From positions 62,001 through 126,000 of the forward strand of contig JALRMH010000002.1 in NCBI GenBank assembly GCA_026119935.1: a stretch of 64,000 nt of DNA, in the 5' to 3' direction. The position numbers and the translations under genes are program-made. The stretch comes from Endothia cerciana (taxonomy: Eukaryota > Ascomycota > Sordariomycetes > Diaporthales > Cryphonectriaceae). Positions 35,832-46,619 of this stretch are shown here, piece by piece. The notes beneath the pieces are model-generated. The model searched no databases. It saw only the letters and a program-made list of their open reading frames with translations, and was not told the origin of the DNA. Position 1 is the stretch's first letter. Each line of letters begins with the position of its first letter.

Positions 35832-36756
35832 GGTGTGAGAGGGTGAGTGAATTGTTTTGTCTGGGTGGCTGGGTGGGTGAAGGATGACGGTGGACGACGA
35901 CACAACACAAGAAGAAGAAAAAAGGCCGATGGGTTGTTGCAAAGTGGTCGTCGCAGAGTTGTTGTTGGTTGGGAGGAGGCGGGCGGCGGGAGCCTCAGGT
36001 GGAGGGTCTCCAGGCGTATGGCTATCGATAAGGCTATAGCTTACACCTGGGGCACGGGCTGGTTCGCTGGGCGCCCCGATGATGATCAGGCCTGTAGCAG
36101 ATCGGAAGCCCGAAGGTTGGGGCCCTCCACACGAGGCATGGCAACCGACCCTATCTTAGAACCGCTGACCCGCCCAGCAACACCAGACACCACCCGCCCA
36201 GCTGGTCAGGCCATAAGTAGGACTCTGCGGCTGGACAGGCCTGACCACCCCTAACCCCCCCCCCCCTCCCAATGGGGTTGTGGCGAGTGTCATACCCGTC
36301 TATCAGGGAGGGCGTAAATGACATAAGCCGACAGAAATATCTGTCCAGGCACCACATCTTCCCAAGCCAACACTGGGGGATGCCATCACCTGCGCGACCA
36401 TCCAACTATCTAGCCTGCTTAAGCTATGCGACTATCCAACCTACTTAACCTATGCAACTATCCAACCTACTTAACCTATGCAACTATCCAACCTGCTCGA
36501 CCTACATAACTATTTAACCTGCGCAACCTGCGTAACCTGCGCAACTACCTAACCTACTCACAACCTATACAACTATCTAACCTGCTCAACCTGCACAACT
36601 ATCTAACCTGCTCAACCCGCACAACTATCTAACCTGCTCAACCTGCGCAACTATTCAACTTACTCAACTTATACAATTATCTAACCTGCTTAAACTATAT
36701 AACTATCCAACCTGCTCGACCACGCAGCCTGCTCGACCTGTGCAACCATCATCACC
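35832..36756. other. Intergenic with minisatellite
   Basis: 35,832-36,400 is upstream of the small membrane protein gene and holds no supported gene (one poly-C run near 36,256). 36,410-36,745 is a minisatellite. Confidence 0.5.
36410..36745. repeat. Minisatellite, AACTATC(C/T)AACCTGCTCAACCTG units
   Basis: About 12-14 imperfect copies of a 24-28-bp unit built from AACTATCCAACCTGCT and CAACCTGCGC blocks. It ends directly before the ATG of the pseudogene at 36,757. Confidence 0.85.
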
Positions 36757-37701
36757 ATGGATTTGAGAGGCCCTCAGCATGTACCCCGACAAAGGTCAAC
36801 CTCATCGGCATCAGCATCGGCGTCGGCGTCAGCATCAGCATCAGCGTTGCTATCTATGACGACCACACCACTCTCCGAACCTGAGGATCTCCAAATGCCG
36901 TTCACAACTCCTAGGAAAATTTTCAACCAAATCATCAAACGCGTTTCGGGAGATTTTTTGATGGTTACAGGCGTTTCCCCTCAAGATGTCCTCGCGATCA
37001 ATAAAATCAGAGAGGCTTGTCGTCGCAAGTTCCGACTACGACGATACTACTCTTGTTCAAAGATCCTTATCATCAGTATCCCAACCAGAGTCCATGAAGC
37101 TCTTCATATTATGCTTTACGAACAATGTCATACTCAACTTATTTTGATAGGCTTAAGTCAAAGCTGGATAGGAAAAGGTGCTTCAAGATTTCGAAATCGT
37201 GGTCATCCTAGTAGAGATAGTGGTGAAGGCGATTCTACAGGTGGTCCAGAACCAGCCCGAGGAAAGGGTAGCTCTTGGCCAACATTAGTCATTGAAGCAG
37301 GATATTCCGATTCAATACAGCAACTCAGGCAAGATATGTGTTGGTGGTTTAAGGCTTCTGATCATGATGTCAAAATTGTGCTCCTTACTAAATTTAATCG
37401 CCTTCGCCATCAGATTCTTCTCGAGAAATAGGAAAAATCTGCATCGAGTACCCGACAAGGAGCAACAACAACTCGAGCTGCTTCGGTTCAAACGCTAGAA
37501 CTAGCATTACAGCAAGAAATCACAATCACTCAGGATACCGGGACAACACCGCCATTATATAATGTTGCTGGGGGCGCATTAGTCCTAGGCTTTCGACTCC
37601 TCTTTCTGAGGGATCCGGGTCCGGGAGAAGGAGATATTGTGTTGAGCATTCCAGACCTACAACATTACGCAGAATTGGTCCAGGATTCAGTTGAAGAATA
37701 A
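36757..37701 (+). pseudogene. Uma2/PD-(D/E)XK-like fungal protein with in-frame stop
   Basis: The frame from 36,757 has an Ser/Ala microsatellite (SASASASA), then PFTTPRKIFNQII, and the family core SSWPTLVIEAGYSDS, QLRQDM-WWFKASDHDVKIVLL and ILLEK. These core motifs resemble expanded fungal families related to Uma2-type restriction-endonuclease-fold domains. The function is unknown and the nuclease relation is inference. At 37,429 a TAG replaces the Trp expected after ILLEK. The frame then continues without shift for another 90 codons (GEGDIVLSIPDLQ) to a TAA at 37,699. TGG to TAG equals CpA to TpA on the other strand, as in RIP. AT content is higher than in the housekeeping genes. Confidence 0.65.
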
Positions 37702-37800
37702 AGGCTGATATCGAAGGAGATATTATATTGAGTATTCCAGAGCTACAACGTTATGCAGCAAGGGCCTGGAAGACAGTTAGAATAAACGTTGATATCGAAC
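37617..37800 (+). repeat. 86-bp tandem partial duplication of the pseudogene 3' end
   Basis: GAGATATT...TTCCAGACCTACAACATTACGCAG (from 37,631) returns 86 bp later as GAGATATT...TTCCAGAGCTACAACGTTATGCAG (from 37,717). The following GAATAAA..GTTGATATCGAA segment also recurs with the same spacing. Differences are mostly transitions. Confidence 0.8.
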
Positions 37801-37801
37801 G

Positions 37802-38686
37802 TGCTTTGAAAGCTATCTGTAGGTCTATCCTTAACAACTTAAACCCCCCCCCCTCCTTTTTCTATAAAGAGGTTGACCCTTGAGGTTGAACCTTGAACTT
37901 GGAGAAAAAAAAAAAAAAAAAAAGCATGCCGTTCTTTTCTCATTCTCCTGATCAGGTGCGACACATCACCCTTTTTGCCCTCAGGGCCTCATGGCCCTCT
38001 ATTTTGCTATTTGTTTCTACACTGGCACGCTAGGGTTGTCAGAGCCCTCTGCTACCTTTGCTTGGTGTCGTCGTGTGGCTACAGGCTGCCCAGTTCTGGT
38101 TCAGCATCTGAGTTCGCTGTCGATGGAATTCGAGTCGGACCCTCTGTGGTGGAGATTAAGGGGTCTCCACGTTTTCTGAGGTACAAGGCCCGTCCCCGCC
38201 TGAAAGGAGGGGCATGGCCGTGGCAACCAGAGTGGCGGATATAGCTCTGTCACTGAATGAGGCAGTGTCTTTGATTGGACAAAAGATGAGACAGTGAAGC
38301 AAGGGATAGGTAGTGGGTGACCTTGCACCTGAACTGAAAGTGAAGGAGGCCAGCTCCCAGTATATAATGCTAGGAATTCACTCCAAGATTTGTTTAGGGA
38401 GAATCAACGAACCACCGCCTACCAAGTTGTATCTCAACTGATGACATCCCGGTAATTGACTACACCCTCCTCCCTTCATATTTCCCGGGGAAGCAAGGGA
38501 GACAATACTAGCAGTGCGCGAGACACGCCTTAGAGACAAGGGTGCGACATGTTCTTCAGTGGGCACCTACAAACGTAGACAAGTTAAAGCCCAGTCACAA
38601 CTTTCGGATGAACACGGCTCGCTGCTCCCACGTAAACCTACCGTATACCTACCACCAACCTGAGCTCCCGCGACCAAACCACGGCC
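37802..38686. other. Intergenic; WbsX-like gene promoter and repeat copy
   Basis: A poly-A run (37,900-37,923), no supported gene, and one copy of an inverted dispersed repeat (38,291-38,472) directly upstream of the next gene. Confidence 0.5.
38291..38472 (-). repeat. Dispersed LTR-like repeat, copy 1 (inverted relative to 45,915-46,111)
   Basis: Its reverse complement aligns by eye with 45,915-46,111. Shared blocks in order: GAGGGTGTAGTCAAT, GGGATG, GGTTCGTTGATTC, GAATTCC, TGGGAGCTGGC, TCCTTCACTTT and TTGCTTCACTGTC. The copies are strongly diverged. Confidence 0.65.
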
Positions 38687-40732
38687 ATGGAGCTCTATAA
38701 GGGCCCGAGAACGAAAGGCTACGGCCGGTATGTCTTTTTTGTTGGGTGCTTTGTACTGGTCTGGGTCGTGGCCATAATGAGCCGTTTTTTGACCGTCATG
38801 AGCGAGGACCAACCCTTCTTTGCCTCGTCCGGATACCAGAGCCTCATCGGCACTCTCAACTCCTGGAGACCGACCACCCAGTCCCGGCCCTGGTCTGCCA
38901 CCAGCACCACACAAGCGGGCAAGTCCAAGTCCTATTCGATCAAGCCCGTCGCCTATGTCTTCCCCCAGTTCCACGCCATCCCGGAGAACGACCGCCTGTG
39001 GGGGGTCAACTTCACCGACTGGGACAATGTGCGCAAGTACAACCTCAACCGCTGGGACATGGAGATCATCCGGCCCTCCCCAGAGGTCGGCTACTACAAC
39101 CTGCTGGACATCTCCACACGCAGCCGCTGGACCTCCTTCGTCCGGGACATCGGGCTGCACGGCCTGATCTTCCACCACTATTGGTTCGGCTACCCGGTCC
39201 TCCACAAACCGCTCGAGGCCATGCTCGCCGACGGCCGGCCCGACGTGCCCTTCATGCTCAGCTGGGCCAACCAGGGCTGGATCAGCACCTGGCTGGCCGG
39301 CGAGGAGAACAAGGTGCAGATCGCGCAGGTGTATGGCAACATAACGGCATGGCGTGAACATTTCGATTGGCTGCTACCGTTCTTCCGCCACAAGAGGTAC
39401 ATGCGCAGCAACGGCAAGCTGCAGTTTGCGGTGTATGAGCCGACCGACATAGGTGACATTGGCCCGCCCATGTGGCAGGCGTGGAAGAAGTGGGCGGCTG
39501 AGGAGGGCCTGGGTGGTCTGGACATTATCCAGGTGCGGATCCACCACGACAATCCCAACGATCGTGGCTTCGCGGTAGACGCCATCTCAGAATTTGCCCC
39601 CCACGTTGCCGACTTCGATGGCACAGCCTGGCCGTCTACCAACAGGCTAGCGAGGGTCTACCACCGCGGCGTCCTCGTGAGCTGGGACAACACCCCCAGA
39701 CACGCCCCTTGGAACGGAGACAAGGTGGTCCCGTGGGGACACCCCAAGCTGTGGAAATGTGAGTGGCCATGCCGCGGCCTCGTCGCCCCATATCATGTGA
39801 AGACGAGCTTGAGCGCACCGCGACCATGATATCATCTACTGACACTGCCGTGGAAACAGACCAGTTGATCGAGATGATGCGGCGCATCAAGTTCGACCCG
39901 AACCCGGCTGGTGAGGAGAACTATCTGTTCATCAATGCCCTGAACGAATGGGGCGAGGGCAACACACTGGAACCATCCGTGCAGTGGGGGAGCCAGTGGT
40001 CGCAGGCCTTGCGTGAGGCTATCGACGAGGCTGAGAACATTCCCTGGCGGGACGAAAGGATCGAAGCGGGCGAGAAGATTGCTGCGGTAATGGAGAGCGA
40101 GGGACAACAGGTGGATATCTGCGTGCTCATCCGGGTGGACGCTGAAGCGTCCAAGTGGCCGTTCTACCTGTGGACACCCGGCCAATTTGGACTGGATAGT
40201 CCTGTGGGCATGTCGGATCTGCTGCGGTCGCTGACGGCGCAGAACAATGGACGCTGGAGAGCCGTAGCTTTCCCTTCTGTAAGTGAGACGGTGTTTTCTT
40301 TCCTTTTATTCCCTTTTTTTTTTTTTTTTTTTTTTGGTTTACGTTTCTCCCTTTTTCCCTTTTCCTTTTTTCTCTCTCCCCTCTCTTTCGCTCTCCCGCA
40401 TATGATATCTGGACAAGTTGATAGCGTCTGACGTGTTCTCTTGTCAGGGTCCACAAGACCCCTCTAGCTACAGCGACCGAGTCGACAGGTTTCACATCCT
40501 CTCGTCCTGGGACCCGCGCATCACCTGGGCGCAGTTCGCCGGGAGCGTGTACGGGTCTTCTTCCTGGCCATATCTGGACCTGGTGGACGACATAATCTCG
40601 CGGCTTCCCGAGATCAGCCCCCAATGTGCGGACGCCTCGCATCTTCTCATCACCACGCCGGACCTCATGTACTCGCCAAGTGCGTTCGACGTCATCACGC
40701 TCAAGGAGGAGGAGGAGGAGGAGGAGGAGGAG

Positions 40733-40764
<32 letters not shown>

Positions 40765-41380
40765 TGTGGACATCATCGGTCTTAACTACATCACTCCCGA
40801 CAACATGGCCCTGCTCCTGCCTGAGCCCGCAGCCCCCGACGGCTTTTGTACGCAGCTGGTGTCTGACTGGAGGCCGCTCTGTGTGCCTGCAGTGGGCCCT
40901 TTGGATAACAGAGGAAGAAACACAAGCGTACCGGTACCGGTACCGCTTTCGGCCGTGCTACTCTCGCAGGCAAAATTGCGTAGAGATCGATTGGCCTTGG
41001 GGCCGTTAGCATCCAAGGCTGCTGCCCTGGAGAACTTGCAGGGCTCGAGCACCGCGATTGAGACGCACATTCTCAACACGCTGGAGGCGGACGGGTGGAC
41101 CTGGCGGGCCCCGGTGGCAGGCGTCGACGCCGACCAAGACTGCCATGTACGGACCGCTTACACGTATCCCACCTGCAAGGAAAAGGGGTGGTTTTGGATC
41201 CACGCTCCGAGTGGGACCGGATGGAATAGCGGGTGCTATAGATACTCTCACATCGAGCGCATATACGGCCAAGATCCCAGGGTCTGGGACATGAAGCAGT
41301 GGATGGACGATGGGTTTTGTTTGCGTATGTCGGAAGTGAAGTGGCTGGAAGTGACTGGCCAGCAACATGTACAACAGTGA
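38687..41380 (+). CDS. Type II membrane protein with WbsX/GH99-like domain
   Basis: Three exons: 38687-39758, 39860-40278, 40448-41380; introns of 101 bp (branch TACTGAC) and 169 bp (contains a T-tract of about 24). Phases agree and give 807 residues. A single signal-anchor helix lies at about 14-33 (VFFVGCFVLVWVVAIM). The catalytic-like domain starts with PVAYVFPQFHAIPEND and GVNFTDWDNV, then has IGLHGLIFHHYWF, LSWANQGW and INALNEWGEGNTLEP (about 381-395), the hallmark of the Glyco_tran_WbsX family, related in fold to GH99. A second part (from about 430) contains VDICVLIRV, HILSSWDPRITWAQF and a Glu9-Asp11 run (about 583-603, from GAG/GAC repeats). It ends in a Cys-containing domain (CHVRTAYTYPTCKEKGWFW). 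It probably acts on glycans in the Golgi or at the surface. The substrate is unknown. Confidence 0.8.
40704..40763 (+). repeat. Coding (GAG)n(GAC)n trinucleotide repeat
   Basis: Encodes an uninterrupted Glu then Asp run within the third exon of the WbsX-like gene; likely length-variable. Confidence 0.9.
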
Positions 41381-43959
41381 GAGATGCATGTAACCTTCCT
41401 AACGTATTCTATAGACCGCGGCCTTCCTTCAGAGCATGAGAATCTTCCTTATTTGGCTTCCAAGATTCGAAAGTGGCGACACAACGCTTTGAGTTATTGC
41501 CTAGGTATTAAAGCTGTTCTTTACATACTCTGGCTTGCACTGATGTAATGTAAATTTTGCAGAGCCCCCCCCCCCCCCATCTTTTCTTTTCTCCAAATAT
41601 ATATATATATTTTCCACAGCTGACAGTTTCAAGAATTTCTAACTACAAGGAAGGTGGGCGGCGGCGTTGCAATATACGGATGGTCTCATCCCCCTGGCGT
41701 CTCAAACATTCTGATAATAATGAGAATTGAGGAAATGGCGTTGATAGAAATCGCATATGTACGGAGTTCTCGAGTAGGGGGGCCACTAGATACAATTAGA
41801 AATTGGCGATGAAGATGCGAAGCCCTGGAGGGCTTCAGTCTGGCGAGCCTCCGGCAAAAACAACCGAGGAAATCAGCTGCCATCTTGGAATAATCACTTT
41901 GGACTCCCAAACAACCACTCCCCAGTCATCCTATCAACGGCTCCCTCTTTAACCCCCCATCCTCCGTATCCTTTTCCCCAGTAGAGGCCGGCGGAGGATA
42001 AAGACTGGGACGATTTTGGGCCTTTTGTGGAGGAGGATTTGCCGACGGGGAATATCATGCTCGGTTATTTTTAGACATGTCGATAGTGAGGCAGGGGATT
42101 TACGCCATATGATGCTAATATTACCACGTTTGCCCTACTTAATTAGAAAGCAGAGGTTATCGTTTTCGGTCCCCCTTTAGTGCAGCCTTTGCGACAAGGG
42201 TTTATTTCTTTGCTTATTTATTATTACACCGTTATTGGCGGGCATATCTCTTTTTTATCGGTTCAAAAATAATATGACCTGGAGAACATTGGCTTATTAT
42301 GGGCAAATGAATATATGAAGGCTTGTGGCGGGCCTTTCAGTGGGAATGGACATGCTTTTTCGCTAGAATTTGAAAACTTGGTCGTCATGATGTCTATATC
42401 GATTCAGATACCCATCATAAACCGTCTATGGCATTGGAATTTCCTTGCTGTTTCTCTAAGGACGATGCGTTTCTCCTGGTATGCTTCATGTATGGGCAAC
42501 AGCGTCATGGATTGTCTTTGCACTCTGAGATTATGTCCAAAAGGAATACATAAACTTCCTTTATTTACAAACCTCGAGCACCCAGAACCTCCTTGAAAAG
42601 CTTTGAAAACTAGAAACGTTTTCCTGACCAACCATTATGTAATGTGCACCTTCCACTTCATGGAACCGCACTGCATATCTGCAAAAGTCTTCCCAGCGTC
42701 CCAAGTGATCTCTCTGCCACTCCTCCCTCGACCGGGGGCCACCACCTGTAAGAGTACAGCGGAAAACATATCGAGTACATCGACTTTGCCTTGCGGCTCA
42801 TAGTTGATCGTCATGCTTTGCAATCCGTGCGCCAAACCTGCCCAATGCTTCAAAGCCGTCGAGGTCCAGTAGGAGAGCATGATTGAGGAGGCGGCGCATG
42901 GGCGGTGGGCGTGGGGGGTAAGGGGGCCCCTCATCACGCCGCCCTCGTCGCCCTGGCCCGCCTTGGTTCCGCGATGGGGGCGCCTTGGGAGCTTCCACGA
43001 TGAGCCACCCGTGGTCTGGTTCCTTAAGAAGCGTTCTCAAGAACAACGTTGAGCGACACGATGAGTGGGGGTGCCTTTGGAGGTCTCTGTCTGCCTGTCA
43101 GTCCGCCTGTCAGTCCGCCTGTCTGGCTGTCCGTCAGTCCGCCAGGCTGTCTGTGAAGGCCCTCCTCCCGCCGCCTTTAGGGGCGCCGGGGGGACAAGGC
43201 TAGATTCAAGGTAAGACAGGTCTGTGTACAAGCCAGTTTAGGCGGACTTATGCTACGCCGCTGTCACAGCATTTCGCCGGCATTTCGCTCGGGGACTATC
43301 CAGGTGGTCAGCCATACTAATAGTGCATATTATTTCGTACAAGGCAGCTAGCGAAATTACTATACTCTGTTTCTATCTATCTGTCCCCCTGTCTGTCCGC
43401 CTGTGTGGCTATTTGTATGGCTGTCTACCAGGGTATCCACTAGTATGCTGCCTTGGATTCAAGATAAGACAGATAAATACGCAGGTTAAAGGACAGGCCT
43501 GTATTACAAGCCAGTTTAGGCGGACTTCAGTTCAGTCACTATATCGTGTACTGGATAAAAGACAGAATAGCAAGGGTCCTATATAAGATTGACGGCGGTG
43601 CCAGGTCCTTGTTGGCCAGGTCCTGGTCAGCTAGGCTATTGTCGAGCCATGCCCTCATCGAGCCAGCAAGCCGCTCTCTCGTGCCATGCCCTCGCCGTGC
43701 CAGCAAACCTTTCCCTCGAGCCAAGCCTCGCCATGCCAGCAAGCTATTCTCTCAAGCCAGGCCTTCGTTGTGCTAGGCCGTCGTCGTGCCATGCCATGAT
43801 CAGAGCATTGTGAATGATCTGGTACCCTCAGTGGGTTGGCAAGGCGTCGAAAGGAAGGGGGTCGCGAATCAGGATGTTTGGAGGTTCTGAAGGTCGAACC
43901 ATTTCTCGATGCCCTCTCTCTCTCTTCTTCACGTCGAGAGAGGGGTTAACTAGCTATAT
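41381..43959. other. Intergenic, 2.6 kb, partly AT-rich
   Basis: 3' flank of the WbsX-like gene, a poly-C run (about 41,567-41,578), an AT-rich stretch (about 42,040-42,640) without a readable frame, a direct repeat pair (43,090-43,251 and 43,378-43,527) and a stretch of degenerate GCCATGCC..GCCAGCAA units (43,600-43,800). No gene is supported. Confidence 0.45.
43090..43527. repeat. Imperfect direct repeat pair with CTGTCTGTCCGCC tracts
   Basis: Copies 43,090-43,251 and 43,378-43,527. Each has a CTGTC/TCCGCC-rich part followed by GATTCAAGRTAAGACAG and the exact block ACAAGCCAGTTTAGGCGGACTT. Confidence 0.7.
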
Positions 43960-44505
43960 ATACAGGTGGGCGAAAGAAAAATGGTAAGGATGTTGAATCC
44001 GGCCTAGGATCAGACCTGGAATCCCTGGTCCCCACGACAGGGTCCTTTTGATAGATGGAATGTGAATTTTGCTGTCCCAGGACTAGGCTATTCTTGCCTT
44101 GGCCTTCAACTATTCCGGCTTCATCCATATTCCATCGATTAGCTGGTTTGATAGTCTGGATATTGGGTAAAGCCAGCAGCAGACAGAACCAAGTTCGAAT
44201 TACCTCTGTTGTTGCTCTCATTGATACTTTTCGAGAACCCTCGACGCAAAACTCCTGAGCTCTAAGTGCGTCGGTGGAAGCCCTAGGTCGGTCTGAGGAA
44301 GGACCCATTGGGCTGGTTTATCTTCTTAGCGGATAGAGAGTCTTTGTTGAGGCCCAGCAGCCTGTCGATGCGAAAGTGCGCCGGCAATACGTTTGTGAAG
44401 ACTGGTCTTCGGAATGCCCCAGTGCAAGGAGGCCTTTCTGATTGACTGGCCCTTTTCGACGGCCTCGACGGCCTGGAAAACTTCAAATTCGATACATGCT
44501 GGCAT
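43960..44505 (-). pseudogene. Degraded pogo/Fot1-type (Tc1-mariner) DDE transposase
   Basis: From 44,505: FEVFQAVEAVEKGQSIRKASLHWGIPKTSLHKRIAG in short blocks is a psq-type helix-turn-helix (AVEAVEKGQSIRKAS and GIPKTSLHKRI are diagnostic). It is followed by LSHRQAAGPQQRLSIR, an in-frame TAA where Gln is usual, then AQWVLPQTDLGLPPTHLELRSFA, a CENP-B-type DNA-binding segment. A frameshift leads to RWNMDEAGIVEG and SLVLG, the first catalytic Asp region of pogo/Fot1 transposases. The rest of the DDE core is missing or unreadable before 43,960. CAA to TAA is a C-to-T change at CpA. The element is dead; no terminal inverted repeats were identified. Confidence 0.75.
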
Positions 44506-45125
44506 TGATAGCTTGTTTGAAATCTTTAAAGAAATAAAGGTATTCGGAAAGAAATTGAAGGAGAAATGTTGAAGTGAATAGAGGGTGGCTGGGAAATAGG
44601 GTGGCTGGCCAGGATGTCCCTAATTCCCGTCCTTCAATTCACCAGTCCACAAAGTCTGCTAGAGGGGAGAATCAGCATCACAGTTGTTTATGTATTGTAT
44701 CTTTGAGGGCCTTGCGCTCTCTTTCCTCTCCCTCATCTTCAATCCCTCGACCCACTCCATCTAAACCTAGCCCAATAGACAAATGACCCCTCCCCACTTG
44801 TTTTATCTTTTCAATGCTTGTTGACTATACATACACCATTAGCAGCGATCTCTGCTGCTATCAGGGGTATGCAGGGCAACTAACCTCTAAGACCAGGAAT
44901 ATAGTAACTCAAGTCGTAGTAGGTAGGTATAGGTGATGGGAAGGAAAGATGAGGAATAGACGCATAGATGTATGAACGTATAGACCAGGGTCGCTTGTGC
45001 TTAGATGAGTTAGCAAACGAATATAAAGACGAATACAGAAATTTGCAGGAGCCAGCGAGTAGATCTCGGTAGGGGGGGGGTGTGGACGAGCTCTCATTGG
45101 TACTTACAGACATAGCCCATCTGAG
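44506..45125. other. Intergenic, no supported gene
   Basis: A frame at 44,880-45,113 (minus) starts MSVSTNESSSTPPPYRDLL, but its later part is Ser/Tyr-rich and unconvincing. Confidence 0.4.
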
Positions 45126-45731
45126 CTAATTGTGGGAGAGGAGGTAAGATGAGAGTATCTTTCTGCCGCCCATGAACCAGATGACCAAGGGCAGGCCAGA
45201 AACAGCCAGCAGGAGCACCTTAGAGCGGAGGTCTGCCTGGAGGTCTGCCTCGCGGTCTGCCTGGTGGGACTCAGTCAAGGTAGCCATTGTGGTGTCGGTA
45301 ATTCTGCCACAGTAGACGGAAAAACAGGAGTTGGTGTCTAGGATGATCAAGTCCTTGTCGGTGGTTGCAGTAGCCCAGCTCTTAAGCACACCCTCCTAAG
45401 CAGCGCGCTGGGTGAGTTAGGACTGATCTGCCTTTCTGGACCGATAGCGGGACACAAGTGACGAGATGATAGAGAAGATGCTTGACTGGCCGGAGCGAGG
45501 CGCCTGGACTTGCGAACCGTCATCCATAGTTCCAGTAGAAGACGACGAGGAAGAATGCTCCTCAATGATCGTGGTGGTGATGACGGTGGTGGTGGCAGCG
45601 GTAATGGAAGAGCGGTGGGCGCGAAGGTCAGAGGAGGTTGAAGGGCGAGAAGGGCTCAAGTTTGGGCCCAAGGGCAAGCTTGAGCTTGAGCCTGAGCTCG
45701 ATCGGGAGTGAAGGATATCGTCATGCGACAT
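45126..45731 (-). CDS. Ser/Thr-rich hypothetical protein with C-terminal hydrophobic segment
   Basis: Exons 45456-45731 and 45126-45395 with a 60-bp intron (45,396-45,455; donor GTGTCC is weak, branch CCTAACTC is good, acceptor CTTAG). Phase 0 on both sides gives 181 residues. The N-terminal half is Ser-rich and disordered (MSHDDILHSRSSSGSSSS, TTTVITTTIIEEHSSSS). Exon 2 reads VLKSWATATTDKDLIILD, TDTTMATLTESHQADRE, and ends with one hydrophobic segment (LLLAVSGLPLVIWFM) near the C-terminus, a layout that fits a tail-anchored protein. I do not recognise the family. It lies in a transposon-relic region, so expression is uncertain. Confidence 0.4.
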
Positions 45732-46483
45732 GGCTGAAAAAGCGTGGGTGATAATGGGATCAAATAGGTGATACCGACGTCGTTGTCGACGATGAGAGTT
45801 GTTTTTTGAGAATTGCTCGTCGTGCCTTTCAGAAAGAGTGTCGAGAAAAGCTAATAAAACGATAAACCTCTTGGTGGCAGGCAGCAGGCCGATAGACCTC
45901 CTAGCGGCAGGCAGGCCGTGGGAGGGTGTAGTCAATAAGTTGGGATGACCATCATTCAAGTGGTACAATTGGACAATTGATAGTCAGTGGTTCGTTGATT
46001 CTTTCAAGCTATTTCTATGGGGAGAATTCCAGTCTTAAGTATTGGGAGCTGGCTTCCTTCACTTTTGTCCAAAGTGAAGGACTACTATCTAATCTTTTGC
46101 TTCACTGTCCTTTACATATCGTGAACAAATTCCATCCATTTACTATTACTATGGTTGCTACGGCCATGCCTCTCTCCCAAGGCAGGGTCAGGCCTTGCAC
46201 CTCAGAAGAAGGAGAGACCCTTAGGTCTCTACCACAGAGGGTCATGTGAGGGTCACCCAAGCGTGCCAAGTAACATCTAGAGAGCTCTATGCCCTGGAGC
46301 TGTCACGACTGCCGATCTCACTGCCCTTCAAGGCCGTAGGGCTGCTGTCGTTGCCAGCACCAAGGCTGAGGCTGGTGCTGCTACCTATTCCCGCCATTGC
46401 GGAGGACGTGCTGCATCTCATGATGCTTATTGTGAGTTAAGCCATAGATGCATTCAGCATAATCAAATGTCCAAGCGTCTATA
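45732..46483. other. Intergenic with LTR-like repeat copy
   Basis: Holds the second copy of the dispersed repeat (45,915-46,111). Downstream, 46,150-46,440 has protein-like short frames that I could not place, possibly decayed retroelement sequence. Confidence 0.4.
45915..46111 (+). repeat. Dispersed LTR-like repeat, copy 2
   Basis: Inverted partner of 38,291-38,472; see that entry for shared blocks. It lies upstream of the Ty3/gypsy fragment at 46,484 in the same orientation, so it could be part of an old LTR (inference). Confidence 0.6.
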
Positions 46484-46619
46484 GGCTTTGGCAACTTCTA
46501 CCCGAGATTTATTCGGAACTTCTCTGGAATCATTAGCCCGCTTGTCCGCCTGACCAAAGAGAATATTTCGTTCAACATTAACTTTGCCTGCCAGGAAGCC
46601 TTCCAGGAGTTATCACCAT
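46484..46619 (+). mobile_element. Ty3/gypsy pol fragment (reverse transcriptase/RNase H junction)
   Basis: One frame reads GFGNFYPRFIRNFSGIISPL, VRLTKENISFNINFACQEAF and QEL. This matches the GFANFYRRFI..FS.IA.PLT.LTKK....W...CQ.AFEELK segment of Ty3/gypsy polyproteins. The rest of the element is not recognisable nearby. Confidence 0.75.

Noticed and set aside
36410..36745. CRISPR-like array
   Set aside because: Units are contiguous and degenerate with no unique spacers; it is a minisatellite in a fungal genome.
42040..42640. AT-rich block as a transposon
   Set aside because: AT-rich and gene-free, but no frame, terminal repeat or motif was found; noted only as intergenic.
44880..45113. Small minus-strand gene MSVSTNESSSTPPPY..
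   Set aside because: Only the first 20 residues look protein-like; no splice partner with agreeing phase found.
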